Source of the DNA: Hyphomicrobiales bacterium
GTDB taxonomy: Bacteria; Pseudomonadota; Alphaproteobacteria; Rhizobiales; Devosiaceae
Assembly (NCBI GenBank): GCA_027487555.1
Contig: JAIYDI010000012.1
Coordinates: forward strand, 1 to 64,000
DNA length: 64,000 nucleotides
Direction: 5' to 3'
In this document: in pieces, positions 41,537-50,714 of the stretch
How the letters are laid out: every line of letters starts with the position of its first letter
Position numbering within the stretch: position 1 is the first letter of the stretch
The notes under the pieces: model-generated
The model's input: only the letters and a program-made list of their open reading frames with translations
Database searches by the model: none
What the model was told of the DNA's origin: nothing
Position numbers and translations under genes: made by a program

Positions 41537-42400
41537 TTATGCCGGTGCCGGCAGGTTGGCAGTGGCTTCTTCGATTTCAGCGAAGGTCGGACGCACTTCC
41601 GACATCAGCGACTTGCGAGCGAACTCGATGGCTATGGAGGGCGCATTGCCCGACATATGGGCCAGAAGCCCGATCTTGATCGACAGAAGGTACTTGGACT
41701 CGGCCTCGAAGGTGTTCTTGAGGGACTGCGCCATGGGGCCGAAGAAGCCATAGGCAACGAACACGCCGAGGAAGGTACCGACGAGCGCGCCACCGATCAT
41801 GTGGCCAAGCACTTCGGGCGGCTCGCTGATGGAGCCCATGGTCTTGATCACGCCCAGCACGGCGGCGACGATGCCGAGAGCCGGCGTGCCGTCGGCAAGG
41901 CCTTGGATCGCCGATACCAGACGCTCCTGCTCCTGATGGTGGGTCTCGAGTTCCTCGTCCATCAGCGCTTCCATCTCGTGCACGACGCGCGTCCCCAGGG
42001 TGACCATGCGCAGATAGTCGCACATGAACTCCACCGCATGGTGGTCCTTCATGAACGTGGGGAACTGCGTAAAGATCGATGACCCTTCGGGGTTCTCGAT
42101 ATGCGGCTCCAGCGCGAGCACGCCCTTGGACTGGATCAGCTTGAAGATGGAAAACTGCAGACCCAGAAGCTCGACATAGGCGGCCTTGTTGTATTTTGGC
42201 CCCTTCAAGAGGGTGCCGAACACCTTGAGGCTCTGCTTGAGCACCGGACCGGTATTGCCGATGACGAAGGCGCCCATCGCGGCGCCAAGAATGATCACGG
42301 CCTCGAAGGGCTGCCAAAGCACTTCGAGATGGCCGCCCATCGCGGAGTATCCGCCAAAGACGCAGACCAGGATCAGAATAGTCCCGACGATCAGCCGCAT
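41537..42400 (-). CDS. motA: Flagellar stator protein MotA
   Basis: Proton channel component of the flagellar motor. It has 287 residues and four transmembrane helices: LIVGTILILVCVFGGYSAMG, VIILGAAMGAFVIGNT, PALGIVAAVLGVIKTMGSI and GGALVGTFLGVFVAYGFFGP. The cytoplasmic loop has the charged region with DEELETHHQEQ. The ATG at 42400 has AAGGGA about 10 bases upstream. First of a two-gene motA-motB unit separated from the main flagellar cluster by about 10 kb. Confidence 0.96.
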   Translation of the reverse strand: MRLIVGTILILVCVFGGYSAMGGHLEVLWQPFEAVIILGAAMGAFVIGNTGPVLKQSLKVFGTLLKGPKYNKAAYVELLGLQFSIFKLIQSKGVLALEPHIENPEGSSIFTQFPTFMKDHHAVEFMCDYLRMVTLGTRVVHEMEALMDEELETHHQEQERLVSAIQGLADGTPALGIVAAVLGVIKTMGSISEPPEVLGHMIGGALVGTFLGVFVAYGFFGPMAQSLKNTFEAESKYLLSIKIGLLAHMSGNAPSIAIEFARKSLMSEVRPTFAEIEEATANLPAPA

Positions 42401-42745
42401 GGGCCAGTAATCCCTTGCCCTGGTACCCCTGGGACCGGACGGGCAGGGCTACCCATACGATCCTCGTCATGTGCGGAAACCTTCTGGCCTCCGATGCCGA
42501 GCGCCCAACTTCGTTTCCGGAAGTTAAGCTTCAGATAAATTTCGTCCCAAAACGGGTGCGACACTCTCGCCAATGCTTGGGCGAAGGGTCGGAAGCACCT
42601 GATAATCCTTGCATGAAGAAGGTTAATGGATTGATGGAGCGCGACCGCCCCGGATCTGTGAGGGCGATGCGCCGGGCGCCTCTTGCCGCTTGACTCAAGG
42701 TCGGCTCTGCGCCTAAGTCATGCCAAACGACGCAGGGGCACATCC
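42401..42745. other. motA/ilv intergenic region, first part
   Basis: No credible gene in either strand. It holds the divergent promoter regions of motA and of the ilv leader transcript; TTAACTTCC on the minus strand near 42524 is a lone CtrA-type half-site before motA. I see no inverted repeat of the flagellar GGCA-N5-TGCC kind here. Confidence 0.5.
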
Positions 42746-42793
42746 GTGCAGACCATTCTTGTAGTACCGAGGCGCATCGAGCACGTGGGATAA
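42746..42793 (+). CDS. Leader peptide of the ilv attenuator
   Basis: A 15-codon open frame starting with GTG, seven bases after AGGGG, encoding MQTILVVPRRIEHVG. The run Ile-Leu-Val-Val contains all three branched-chain amino acids, the products controlled by the downstream acetolactate synthase. It is followed within 30 bases by a terminator, and the 3' half of the frame lies in a long stem (GCGCATCGA 42772-42780 with TCGATGCGC 42809-42817). This is the layout of transcription attenuation by ribosome stalling. Confidence 0.75.
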   Translation: MQTILVVPRRIEHVG

Positions 42794-42822
42794 CACTCCC
42801 GCGATAGGTCGATGCGCGCCAC

Positions 42823-42850
42823 AAGGTCCCGAACGGGGCCTTTTTTATTA
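42823..42850 (+). terminator. Attenuator terminator before acetolactate synthase gene
   Basis: AAGGTCCC (42823-42830) pairs with GGGGCCTT (42835-42842, one G-U pair) around a GAAC loop, followed by TTTTATTA. It lies between the leader peptide and the start of the large-subunit gene 130 bp later, so it must be conditional for the operon to be expressed. Confidence 0.8.
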
Positions 42851-42980
42851 CCCGGGATTCCGCGAGCGGCCGGGATGACGAACAGGGGTCCGGACCATCC
42901 GGGCCTGAGGCACAGAAGGCGGTAGCACCGCCCACCCGCAAAGCCGAGCAGAGCTCGGGCGGGCGCTGGGAAGGAAGGAA

Positions 42981-44756
42981 ATGACGATGGCCGAGCAGAT
43001 GACGGGCGCCGAAATGGTGATCCAGGCGCTTACCGACCAGGGGGTGGAGCATATCTTCGGATATCCCGGCGGCGCCGCGCTGCCGATCTACGATGCCATG
43101 TTCCAGCAGGACAAGGTGGTGCATATCCTCGTCCGGCACGAGCAGGGCGCGACCCACATGGCAGAGGGCTATGCCCGCTCGACCGGCAAGGTCGGCGTGG
43201 TGCTGGTGACCTCGGGCCCCGGCGCAACCAATGCAGTCACCGGCCTGACCGATGCGCTGATGGACTCGATTCCCATGGTCTGCATCACCGCGCAGGTGCC
43301 GACGGCGCTGATCGGCTCGGACGCGTTCCAGGAATGCGACACGGTCGGCATCACCCGCTCCTGCACCAAGCACAACTATCTGGTGAAATCGGTGAAGGAC
43401 CTGCCGCGCGTCCTGCACGAAGCCTTCCACATCGCGCGCTCTGGCCGCCCCGGCCCCGTGCTGGTCGACATCCCCAAGGATGTGCAATTCGCGCTCGGCA
43501 CCTATTTCGGGCCGGACGAGGTCGATACCACGCGCCACAAATCCTACCGGCCGGCCGGGCAGGGCGACGCCAATGCCATTGCCCAGGCCGTGGACCTGAT
43601 GATGCGCGCCGAACGCCCGGTCTTCTACACGGGCGGCGGCGTCATCAATTCCGGCCCTGAGGCGTCGGAACGGCTGCGCGAAATTGCCGAACTCACCGGT
43701 TTCCCGGTGACGTCGACGCTGATGGGGCTCGGTGCCTTCCCCGGCTCCAATCCGCAATGGCTCGGCATGCTCGGGATGCACGGCACCTACGAGGCCAACA
43801 TGGCGATGCATGATTGCGACCTGATGGTCTGCATCGGCGCGCGCTTCGACGACCGCATCACCGGCAGAATCGATGCGTTCTCGCCCGGTTCGACCAAGAT
43901 CCATATCGATATCGACCCCTCGTCGATTTCGAAGAATGTCCGCGCCGACCTGCCGATCGTCGGCGACAGCGGGCTGGTGCTGGCTGAGATGATCCGCCTG
44001 TGGCGCAGCCGAACAAACCAGCCGCGCACCGAGGCGATCGCGCCCTGGTGGGACCAGATCGAGCAGTGGCGCGCCCGCAACTCGCTCGGCTTCCGCAACT
44101 CGTCGACGGTCATCAAGCCCCAGCATGCGGTCAAGCGGCTCTATGAGGGAACCAAGGGCCGCGACGTCTACATCACCACTGAAGTTGGCCAGCACCAGAT
44201 GTGGGCGGCGCAGCACTTCCCCTTCGAGCAGCCGAACCGCTGGATGACCTCGGGCGGCTTGGGCACCATGGGCTATGGCCTGCCGGCGGCAGTGGGCGTG
44301 CAGGTGGCGCACCCGGATGCGTTGGTGATCGACATCGCTGGCGAAGCGAGCGTGCAGATGACCATGCAGGAGCTCTCCACCGCAATCCAGTACGACCTGC
44401 CGATAAAGGTGTTCATCCTCAATAATGAGCGGATGGGCATGGTGCGGCAGTGGCAGGACCTGCTGCATGGCGGGCGCTATGCGCACTCCTATTCCGAGAG
44501 CCTGCCGGATTTCGTCAAGCTGGCGGAAGCCTATGGGGCCAAAGGCATCCGCTGCTCGGACCCGGCGCTGCTCGATGACGCGATCCAGGAGATGATCGAA
44601 TATGACGGCCCGGTGCTGTTCGATTGCGTTGTCGAAAAGCACGAGAACTGCCTGCCGATGATCCCGTCGGGCAAACCGCACAACGAAATGATCCTGCCTG
44701 ACTTCGCCGAAGACATTGGCGCGGTGATCGATGAAAAGGGCCGGCAGCTGGTTTGA
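42981..44756 (+). CDS. ilvI: Acetolactate synthase large subunit
   Basis: Thiamine-diphosphate enzyme of valine, leucine and isoleucine synthesis, 591 residues. The catalytic Glu is in VRHEQGATHMAEGYARSTGK, GGAALPIYDAMF is the N-terminal binding motif, FAD-region sequence is at SKNVRADLPIVGDSG, and the ThDP/Mg motif is GEASVQMTMQELSTAIQYD followed by LNNERMGMVRQWQ. The diphosphate motif reads GEAS rather than the common GDGS or GDAS. GGAAGGAAGG lies directly before the ATG. It is controlled by the upstream leader and co-oriented with the small-subunit gene 155 bp downstream. Confidence 0.97.
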   Translation: MTMAEQMTGAEMVIQALTDQGVEHIFGYPGGAALPIYDAMFQQDKVVHILVRHEQGATHMAEGYARSTGKVGVVLVTSGPGATNAVTGLTDALMDSIPMVCITAQVPTALIGSDAFQECDTVGITRSCTKHNYLVKSVKDLPRVLHEAFHIARSGRPGPVLVDIPKDVQFALGTYFGPDEVDTTRHKSYRPAGQGDANAIAQAVDLMMRAERPVFYTGGGVINSGPEASERLREIAELTGFPVTSTLMGLGAFPGSNPQWLGMLGMHGTYEANMAMHDCDLMVCIGARFDDRITGRIDAFSPGSTKIHIDIDPSSISKNVRADLPIVGDSGLVLAEMIRLWRSRTNQPRTEAIAPWWDQIEQWRARNSLGFRNSSTVIKPQHAVKRLYEGTKGRDVYITTEVGQHQMWAAQHFPFEQPNRWMTSGGLGTMGYGLPAAVGVQVAHPDALVIDIAGEASVQMTMQELSTAIQYDLPIKVFILNNERMGMVRQWQDLLHGGRYAHSYSESLPDFVKLAEAYGAKGIRCSDPALLDDAIQEMIEYDGPVLFDCVVEKHENCLPMIPSGKPHNEMILPDFAEDIGAVIDEKGRQLV

Positions 44757-44765
44757 CGATTGGAG

Positions 44766-44880
44766 GAGCGTCCTCGTGCGTCGACAGGCTCAGCATGAGG
44801 ACGACGGAAACATGGGGGACCGGCGCCGTGGCGCCACAGTCCCGGAGAACCTCATCCTGGGCGGGTCGAAGGATGGGGGT
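44766..44880. repeat. Intergenic repeat-like stretch between ilv genes
   Basis: GTCGACAGGCTCAGCATGAGGAC resembles part of the 34060 repeat unit, and CCTCATCCTG further on is an imperfect reverse complement of its end, so the stretch can fold back. It has no reading frame of its own. Confidence 0.4.
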
Positions 44881-44911
44881 CGGGTGCGACAGCGCCCAGA
44901 GGAGTAGAACA

Positions 44912-45466
44912 ATGAACGCACATCTGCAGCCGAGCGGTTCGGCTTATTTTCTAGCCGCGGAAACACAGCAGCCCGAGCGCCACACGCTTTCGGTTCTGGT
45001 GGACAATGAGCCGGGCATTCTCGCGCGCGTCGTGAGCCTGTTCTCCGCCCGCGGCTACAATATCGACAGCCTGACTGTCAGCGAAACCGAGCACGACAAG
45101 GGCCTGAGCCGCATCACCGTGGTGACGGTCGCGACCCGCAAGGTGCTGACCCAGATCAAGCTGCAGCTCGAGCGGCTGGTGCCGGTGCACCGGGTGCACG
45201 ACCTGACCGAAGAGGGCAAGGCGCTCGAGCGCGAACTGGCGCTGATCAAGGTCGCCTCGACCGGTGAGCAGCGTGCCGAGGCGCTTCGGCTCGCCGATGC
45301 CTTCCGCGCGCAGATCGTCGATGCGACAGTCGAGAGCTTCGTATTCGAGGTGACCGGCAAACCCTCAAAGATCGATAGCTTCATCGATCTCATGCGGCCG
45401 CTCGGGCTGGTCGAGGTGGTGCGTACCGGCCTCGCCGCCATCGGTCGCGGCGCCGGCGCGATGTGA
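44912..45466 (+). CDS. ilvH: Acetolactate synthase regulatory small subunit
   Basis: A 184-residue regulatory subunit giving valine feedback. The ACT domain starts at RHTLSVLVDNEPGILARVVS with LFSARGYNIDSLTVSETEHD, and the C-terminal domain has ELALIKVASTGEQRAEALRL and KPSKIDSFIDLMRPLGLVEV. The ATG at 44912 follows GAGGAG; an upstream in-frame extension runs through the intergenic repeat. Partner of the large subunit just upstream. Confidence 0.96.
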   Translation: MNAHLQPSGSAYFLAAETQQPERHTLSVLVDNEPGILARVVSLFSARGYNIDSLTVSETEHDKGLSRITVVTVATRKVLTQIKLQLERLVPVHRVHDLTEEGKALERELALIKVASTGEQRAEALRLADAFRAQIVDATVESFVFEVTGKPSKIDSFIDLMRPLGLVEVVRTGLAAIGRGAGAM

Positions 45467-45473
45467 CTGTCCC

Positions 45474-45515
45474 GATCATTTCCGGTTTCACCAGAAACGC
45501 CGAAGTGATCTAAGG
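45474..45515. repeat. GATCATTT-type palindromic element, copy 2
   Basis: GATCATTTCCGGTTTC pairs imperfectly with GAAACGCCGAAGTGATC. It belongs to the same family as 39277 and 52695 and lies directly after ilvH, where it may end the transcript. Confidence 0.65.
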
Positions 45516-45517
45516 CA

Positions 45518-45555
45518 GTGTCTTGTCGCGCTGTGTCTTGTCGCGCTTGTCGCGC
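45518..45555. repeat. Two perfect 15-bp tandem repeats
   Basis: GTGTCTTGTCGCGCT occurs at 45518-45532 and again at 45533-45547, followed by a partial third unit TGTCGCGC. It is non-coding, between ilvH and the transporter gene. Confidence 0.85.
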
Positions 45556-45645
45556 ACGACAGCTTTGACGTTTCTCCTGGGCGCGCTCCAGGGGAGCAGA
45601 ATGGGCCGGGAGCGATCCCGGCCATGTCTTTGAGGGGAGACATAA

Positions 45646-46530
45646 GTGACGACCACGCATCACCCGCTGCGCGGGCCATTATTCATGGTCGTCGCCACGT
45701 GTTCCTATGTCATCAACGACACGATGATGAAACTCGCAACGGTGGGCCTGCCGCCCTATGAAGTGCTGTTCCTCCGTGGCGTGGCGGCGGCGATCTGGGG
45801 CCTGCCGCTGCTCCTGCTGCTTGGGTATGGCAGGAAACTGCCGATGATCGTCGAGCGGAGGGTGCTGCTGCGCAATCTCTGCGAGATGGGCGCTATCCTC
45901 TGCTACATTGTCGCATTGTCGCATATGCCGATCGCAGATGCCTCCGCGCTGGGGCAGGTGACGCCATTACTGGTGTTGCTGGGGGCTTCGATCCTGTTCC
46001 GAGAAAAGATCGGGGGCTTGCGCATGGCACTGATCGGACTCGGCTTTATCGGCGCGGTGATGGTGGCACAACCAACCATGTCCGGCATTTCGATCTATGC
46101 GGTGCTGGCGCTGGCCAACGCTGTGCTCTGCGCCGCGCGCGACATTGCCGGGCGGCGGATCGCCGCCGAGGTGCCGGGAATGATTGTCGCCATGTCGGCC
46201 GTGTTCGTTGTGCTGGTCGGCTCCGGCCTGGTGCACCTGTTCACCGAGCAATGGGTGATGCCAACAATGAGCCATGTCTTGCTGCTGTTTGGTTCGGCTC
46301 TGTTCCTGATCTTCGGGCACTTCTTCATCTTCATGGCCTATCGGGTTGGACCGACGGGCGTAGTGGCGCCTTTCTACTACTTCTTCACGTTCTGGGCGGT
46401 CCTGTCCGGGCTCTTCGTGTTCGGCCAGTTCCCCAATGCACTGGCCTTCGCCGGGATTGCGCTCGTCGTCGTGAGCGGCCTCATAATCGTGGTGCTCGAC
46501 AATCGCAGGCGGCCTGTGCCCGTAGCCTAG
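45646..46530 (+). CDS. EamA-family (DMT) transporter
   Basis: A 294-residue inner-membrane protein of the drug/metabolite transporter superfamily with about ten transmembrane helices in two EamA halves (LFMVVATCSYVINDTMMKLA and LRGVAAAIWGLPLLLLLGYG; later AVLALANAVLCAARDIAGRR and GVVAPFYYFFTFWAVLSGLF). The start is GTG 45646 after GAGGGGAG. Substrate unknown. Proximity to the ilv genes could suggest amino acid export, but there is no direct sign of it. Confidence 0.9.
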   Translation: MTTTHHPLRGPLFMVVATCSYVINDTMMKLATVGLPPYEVLFLRGVAAAIWGLPLLLLLGYGRKLPMIVERRVLLRNLCEMGAILCYIVALSHMPIADASALGQVTPLLVLLGASILFREKIGGLRMALIGLGFIGAVMVAQPTMSGISIYAVLALANAVLCAARDIAGRRIAAEVPGMIVAMSAVFVVLVGSGLVHLFTEQWVMPTMSHVLLLFGSALFLIFGHFFIFMAYRVGPTGVVAPFYYFFTFWAVLSGLFVFGQFPNALAFAGIALVVVSGLIIVVLDNRRRPVPVA

Positions 46531-47028
46531 GGGCAGCACCCCTCCAGGGACGCTGGGGCGGCTCGCCTGGGCGCCAGCAATCGGCGATGCTCGGGCACCG
46601 GGCGGTTGCGCGCGGCCTGAAGCGCGTACGCGCCATAGTTGTCCCGGGCTGGGGGCGTTTGCTGTCAAGCGCAGGGTCGCGCCTGGCGCCCCGAAAACGC
46701 GCTGATTGTAGGCCGCGCCATTATGCTGACTGCTGAGAAATGTTCGACTTGATGGCTTATTGTTCCGAACAAGCGATTGTCGTCGTGCCACTTATTGAGA
46801 CAGGCTCGCTCGCGTCATCGCGCGCTGGCGCCTGTGTTTTCGGCACTCTGCCTAATGAATTGGCAGTATTGGCGGTTTACTCGTTCGCCTGCAACAGGCT
46901 GATGCCGCTCGCACAGCAAGCCAGCGCGCGTTGAACGCACAACAACCTTCGTCTCATTCTGTATGCAATAACGTCGCCTTAACGATGCCGGGCGTTTAAT
47001 TGCGTATCCCGAATGTAGAGGTCCCCCA
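46531..47028. other. Gene-free stretch before chemoreceptor
   Basis: About 500 bp without a convincing gene. A 64-codon frame at 46740-46934 has no ribosome site and unnatural composition. The first 200 bp are very G+C-rich and contain fragments such as GGCGCC and CCCGGGC that may be repeat remnants; the last 100 bp are A+T-richer and presumably hold the chemoreceptor promoter. A lone CCTTAACG near 46977 resembles a CtrA half-site only. Confidence 0.45.
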
Positions 47029-49143
47029 ATGAAGGACGCGACGATCCGCAGCCGACTGACCGTGGTGGTGCTGCTCTCCCTGCTATGTGTTCTGCTGCTT
47101 GGCTACCTGTTCGTAACCCAGAGCGAAAAAGACATCAGCTTCGCCTATCGCGAACTGCAAGGCACAGACTACGTTGAAGACCTGCTACCGGACCTCGTGG
47201 CCCGGTTTGGCGGCCAAGCAATGCCTGCGGATGGCCGGCTCGCCGATGTCGCCAAGCGGCTCGACGGAACGCTTGACCTTGCGCCATGGAGCAATGCGTA
47301 CCTGCAGGTGCGGGAGACGATCGCCGGCACATATGATGCCGCCTACTGGACGGCGGCCGATGAGTTGCGTTCCAAGATCGGTGACAACTCGCTGCTGATC
47401 CTCGACCCAGATATCGACAGCTTCTATTTGATGGACATTCTGGTGGTGAAGCTTGGGGCCCTGCTCGAGGACGGCACGAAGCTCCGTGCTGCAGTGGAGC
47501 AGGCTGCCGGAGCCGGGCTCGACAGTGACGCGCTCGTCGAGGCGCTCGCGCTCGCGGGCGCTTTCAAGAGCAATGTCGAGGGGACGGGCAATTCCTACGA
47601 GTCCGCCCTGACAGGGCAGAACGGCGACCAAGTGAAGGGCTGGCTGCAGCAGCCGATCGCCGGGCTCGAAGAGGCGTCCAAGGCCTTCGATAGTGCCGTA
47701 GCCGCTGTGCTGAAGGCCGATGCGACAACGGACCGTGCCCCCCTCAAGGCCGCCGCGGACAAGGCGGCTGCCGAGATGTCTGCGGCAACGACTTCTGTGG
47801 TCAGGGCCGCCAATCTCGGTCTTCAGACCCTCCTGAAGCAGCGCATGGACGGGCTGGTGAACCGGCTGGTGACGACCCTTCTGGCAGCATCGGGTCTGGT
47901 GGCGCTGGTGTTCCTCGTGTCGTGGCTGTTTGCGCGCTCGATCCTGAAGGCGGTGCTAAGGCTCGAAGCCGATATCCGCAAGATGGCGGACGATCCCGCG
48001 ATGCTCAGCCTCGCGCAGGCGGAAAAGCGGAACGAAATCGCCGCAATTGCGCGGGCGGTGCAATATCTGCGCGACCAGACGGTCGAGAAGCTTGCCGAGG
48101 CCGATCGGGCGCGACAAGCGGAGTCTGAGCGGGCCGCAATTGCCGAGCGCGAAGCCGCGGCGCAACGCGAGGCCAACCTCAAGCTCGCCGCAAACGAAGC
48201 GGAGGCGCAGCGCGAGATGATCGCAGAACTGTCGTTGGCTTTGGCGAGGCTCGCCGATGGCGACCTGCGCTGCCGCGTCGACCGGCGCTTCGCCGGCGGG
48301 CTCGAGCAGATCCGCGAGGCGTTCAATACTTCGGTGTCCGCGCTCGAGAAGACCATCAGCCTCGTGAAAGCCAGCTCGGTATCGATCCGCACTGCGACAG
48401 AGGAACTGCTGGCGGGCGCCACCGACCTGGCCGATCGAACATCACGACAGGCGGGCTCGCTGCAGGAGACTTCCGAGGCCGTCCGCGCGCTCGCACGTAC
48501 AGTGGAAGAGAGTGCCCGCCTTGCCGAAACCGCCCGCTCCAACGGCGAACTTGTCAGCGCCAGCGCCAGCCATACCGGTCGGGCAATGGGACAGACCGCT
48601 CAGGCCATGTCGCGGATCGAGGAGAGCTCGCAGCGCATCGCCAATATCGTTGGCCTGATCGACGACATCGCCTTCCAGACCAACCTGCTGGCGCTCAATG
48701 CTTCGGTTGAGGCAGCACGGGCGGGCGAGGCAGGTAAGGGCTTCGCCGTCGTGGCTGTGGAAGTCCGCCGGCTGGCGCAATCGGCGGCGACCGCTTCGTC
48801 CGACGTGAAGCAACTGATCGAGGAAAGCCGCGCGCACGTCGCCGATGGGTCGAGATATGTCACTGATGCGGGCACCTACATCGCCGACATGGAGGGGCTC
48901 GCCGGCAAGAGTCGTGAACTACTCGCGGACATTGCCCGCCGCAGTGCCGAGCAGAACAGCTCGATCTCGGTTGTCGAGCGTTCGATGCAGCAGATGGACT
49001 CGGCGACCCAGCAGAATGCCGCGCTGGTGGAAGAGACCAATGCCGCGATTGCTCAGACGGAGGCACAGGCAAACCAACTGGATACTGTCGTTGCGCGTTT
49101 CGTGCTCGACGGACAGCGGGAACAGCGCCGCGCGGTTGCCTGA
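47029..49143 (+). CDS. Methyl-accepting chemotaxis protein
   Basis: A 704-residue transmembrane chemoreceptor. TM1 is at about residues 10-27 ([20 protein letters not shown]), then a helical periplasmic sensor domain of about 250 residues, TM2 at about 281-305 ([20 protein letters not shown]), a HAMP domain, a long Ala/Glu/Arg coiled coil, a second HAMP-like stretch ([20 protein letters not shown]), and the signalling domain with the conserved tip [20 protein letters not shown] followed by [19 protein letters not shown]. The ligand is unknown. No CheR-docking pentapeptide (xWxxF) is seen at the C terminus, which ends REQRRAVA. It stands alone, with no che genes in the window. Confidence 0.95.
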   Translation: MKDATIRSRLTVVVLLSLLCVLLLGYLFVTQSEKDISFAYRELQGTDYVEDLLPDLVARFGGQAMPADGRLADVAKRLDGTLDLAPWSNAYLQVRETIAGTYDAAYWTAADELRSKIGDNSLLILDPDIDSFYLMDILVVKLGALLEDGTKLRAAVEQAAGAGLDSDALVEALALAGAFKSNVEGTGNSYESALTGQNGDQVKGWLQQPIAGLEEASKAFDSAVAAVLKADATTDRAPLKAAADKAAAEMSAATTSVVRAANLGLQTLLKQRMDGLVNRLVTTLLAASGLVALVFLVSWLFARSILKAVLRLEADIRKMADDPAMLSLAQAEKRNEIAAIARAVQYLRDQTVEKLAEADRARQAESERAAIAEREAAAQREANLKLAANEAEAQREMIAELSLALARLADGDLRCRVDRRFAGGLEQIREAFNTSVSALEKTISLVKASSVSIRTATEELLAGATDLADRTSRQAGSLQETSEAVRALARTVEESARLAETARSNGELVSASASHTGRAMGQTAQAMSRIEESSQRIANIVGLIDDIAFQTNLLALNASVEAARAGEAGKGFAVVAVEVRRLAQSAATASSDVKQLIEESRAHVADGSRYVTDAGTYIADMEGLAGKSRELLADIARRSAEQNSSISVVERSMQQMDSATQQNAALVEETNAAIAQTEAQANQLDTVVARFVLDGQREQRRAVA

Positions 49144-49376
49144 CATCTCAGGGCGCCGCATCGTGACATGAGAGGGGCGGACCCATGGCCCGCCCGACAT
49201 GGGGCTTGCGATTCGCGGGAGGCGTCGCCACGGCGGCGCCTCAGTCGCAAAGGAAACCTTACCGCAATGGCGTTGGGCTTCGACTAAAACCAGTTCAATT
49301 GCCCACCCGCTCCGACACCATACTCAAAGCGTGGATGAATGAGGTTCTGCCCTTCTCCAGAGGACGGAGTTTTTTT

Positions 49377-49706
49377 ATGTCATTGCATGCGACACGTTTG
49401 GCTTTCGATATGAGCGACCCGATCAACGAAGCACTGTTGATCTATACCGGATACGGCGCCGCCTCGTTCCCGAGGGCGCGGACGCCGCAACTTGTCTCGC
49501 GCTTCGGCGAGCAGGATGCGCAGGAATTGAAGCAGCGCATTCTGGACCTGATGCAGGAAATGCAGCAGCCCCTCGCGACCGAGGGCAAACGTAGCAAGAA
49601 GAGCGTGACCGAACAGGCGATCGAGCAGATTCGGCCCCGTCACCCCGAACTCGATGAGCCGGCGCTGAAGGCGCTGGCCTGGACGTTTGCCTTCGGACTG
49701 CGGTGA
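49377..49706 (+). CDS. Small hypothetical protein
   Basis: A 109-residue protein I do not recognise. ATG 49377 follows GAGGACGGAG and a T-run. The sequence has TYSGYGAA-like LIYTGYGAASFPRARTPQLV, then an amphipathic helix (EQDAQELKQRILDLMQEMQQ), a basic linker and a C-terminal helix (ELDEPALKALAWTFAFGLR). It has no signal peptide or membrane span. A second ATG at 49410 (MSDPINEA) is an alternative start. It lies about 230 bp after the chemoreceptor on the same strand, but a link is not shown. Confidence 0.6.
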   Translation: MSLHATRLAFDMSDPINEALLIYTGYGAASFPRARTPQLVSRFGEQDAQELKQRILDLMQEMQQPLATEGKRSKKSVTEQAIEQIRPRHPELDEPALKALAWTFAFGLR

Positions 49707-49952
49707 TCCGTCGTTCGTCTTTGCCGAACAGTGATTTTCACCAACCTGCATGATCGGGCAACAATGCCGAAAGTGGCAGCGCCCACGCTGCGAAGCACCT
49801 GAAATCCCTCAAGGTATCAGGTCTGTGACTGAGATACCTTTGTGTAACTGCGTTGTAGCCATGTGCCCCCCTTTCAAACTGGTGCCTGCTTGCACAAAGC
49901 GCGCTGGGGCACATATTGCGCCTCAGTTACGGTTTGTTACTGGAGAGCAGCA

Positions 49953-50549
49953 ATGTCCAAGCCCAAGATTGGCGTCATTATTTCGTCCACTCGTCCGACC
50001 CGCTTCGGCGACAAGCCGGCGAAATGGATCGCCGAGCATGCCGCCGCCCGCGGCGACGTCGACGTGGAAATCGTTGACCTGCGCGATTATCCGCTTCCGC
50101 TGTTTGACGCCCCGGCCTCGGACGCCTGGATGCCGACCCCGAACGAAGTCGCTGCCAAGTGGCAGGCGAAGCTGAAGGAATTCGACGGCTACATTTTCGT
50201 CGTCGCTGAGTACAATCGCTCGATCACGGGCGCCCTCAAGAACGCCATAGACTGGGCCTATACACCGTTTGCCAAGAAGGCCGCCGGCTTCGTGGGCTAC
50301 GGCTCGGTAGGCGGCGCCCGTGCTGTCGAACACCTGCGCAACATCATGGTTGAGCTGCAGGCGGTTCCTGTTCGCCACGGCATTCATATCGGCGGCTCGG
50401 ACTTCTTCCCCATCATGATGGGCCAGAAGACCTGGGACGACGTGAAGGCCAATTTCGATGGCTTCGTTCCCGACCTGCTGAACAACCTGGTGTGGTGGAC
50501 CAACGCCACCAAGGTGGCCCGGGAGGCGGATGCGACCAAGGCCGCGTGA
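49953..50549 (+). CDS. NAD(P)H-dependent FMN reductase family protein
   Basis: A 198-residue flavodoxin-fold oxidoreductase. The N terminus KIGVIISSTRPTRFGDKPAK gives the phosphate-binding loop for FMN (STRPTR), IVDLRDYPLPLFDAP is a family motif, and VVAEYNRSITGALKNAIDWA forms the flavin-contact region with YGSVGGARAVEHLR after it. It likely reduces flavins or quinones; substrate unknown. ATG 49953 follows GGAGAGC. A rho-independent terminator follows, so it is transcribed on its own. Confidence 0.9.
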   Translation: MSKPKIGVIISSTRPTRFGDKPAKWIAEHAAARGDVDVEIVDLRDYPLPLFDAPASDAWMPTPNEVAAKWQAKLKEFDGYIFVVAEYNRSITGALKNAIDWAYTPFAKKAAGFVGYGSVGGARAVEHLRNIMVELQAVPVRHGIHIGGSDFFPIMMGQKTWDDVKANFDGFVPDLLNNLVWWTNATKVAREADATKAA

Positions 50550-50579
50550 TCTCGAACAGTCCTCCTGTTCGTCTACCGG

Positions 50580-50612
50580 AAGGGGATGGCATCGCGCCGT
50601 CCCCTTTTGTGT
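50580..50612 (+). terminator. Terminator after FMN reductase gene
   Basis: AAGGGGA (50580-50586) pairs with TCCCCTT (50600-50606), followed by TTGTGTTTG. Confidence 0.8.
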
Positions 50613-50714
50613 TTGTGACGCAGCCTAGCCGTCGCAGATCAATTGACCAGTTGAGCGGAGCGGGAGCACAGTGTAGACAGGCCTGACCCGATCAACAGGG
50701 TATGCGAAGGGCAG

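Noticed and set aside
42531-44681. A 716-codon open frame antisense to the acetolactate synthase gene
   Set aside because: Composition is unnatural and it overlaps a clear enzyme gene, the attenuator and the leader peptide.
46740-46934. A 64-codon open frame before the chemoreceptor
   Set aside because: No ribosome site, no conserved-looking sequence, and it lies in a probable promoter or repeat region.
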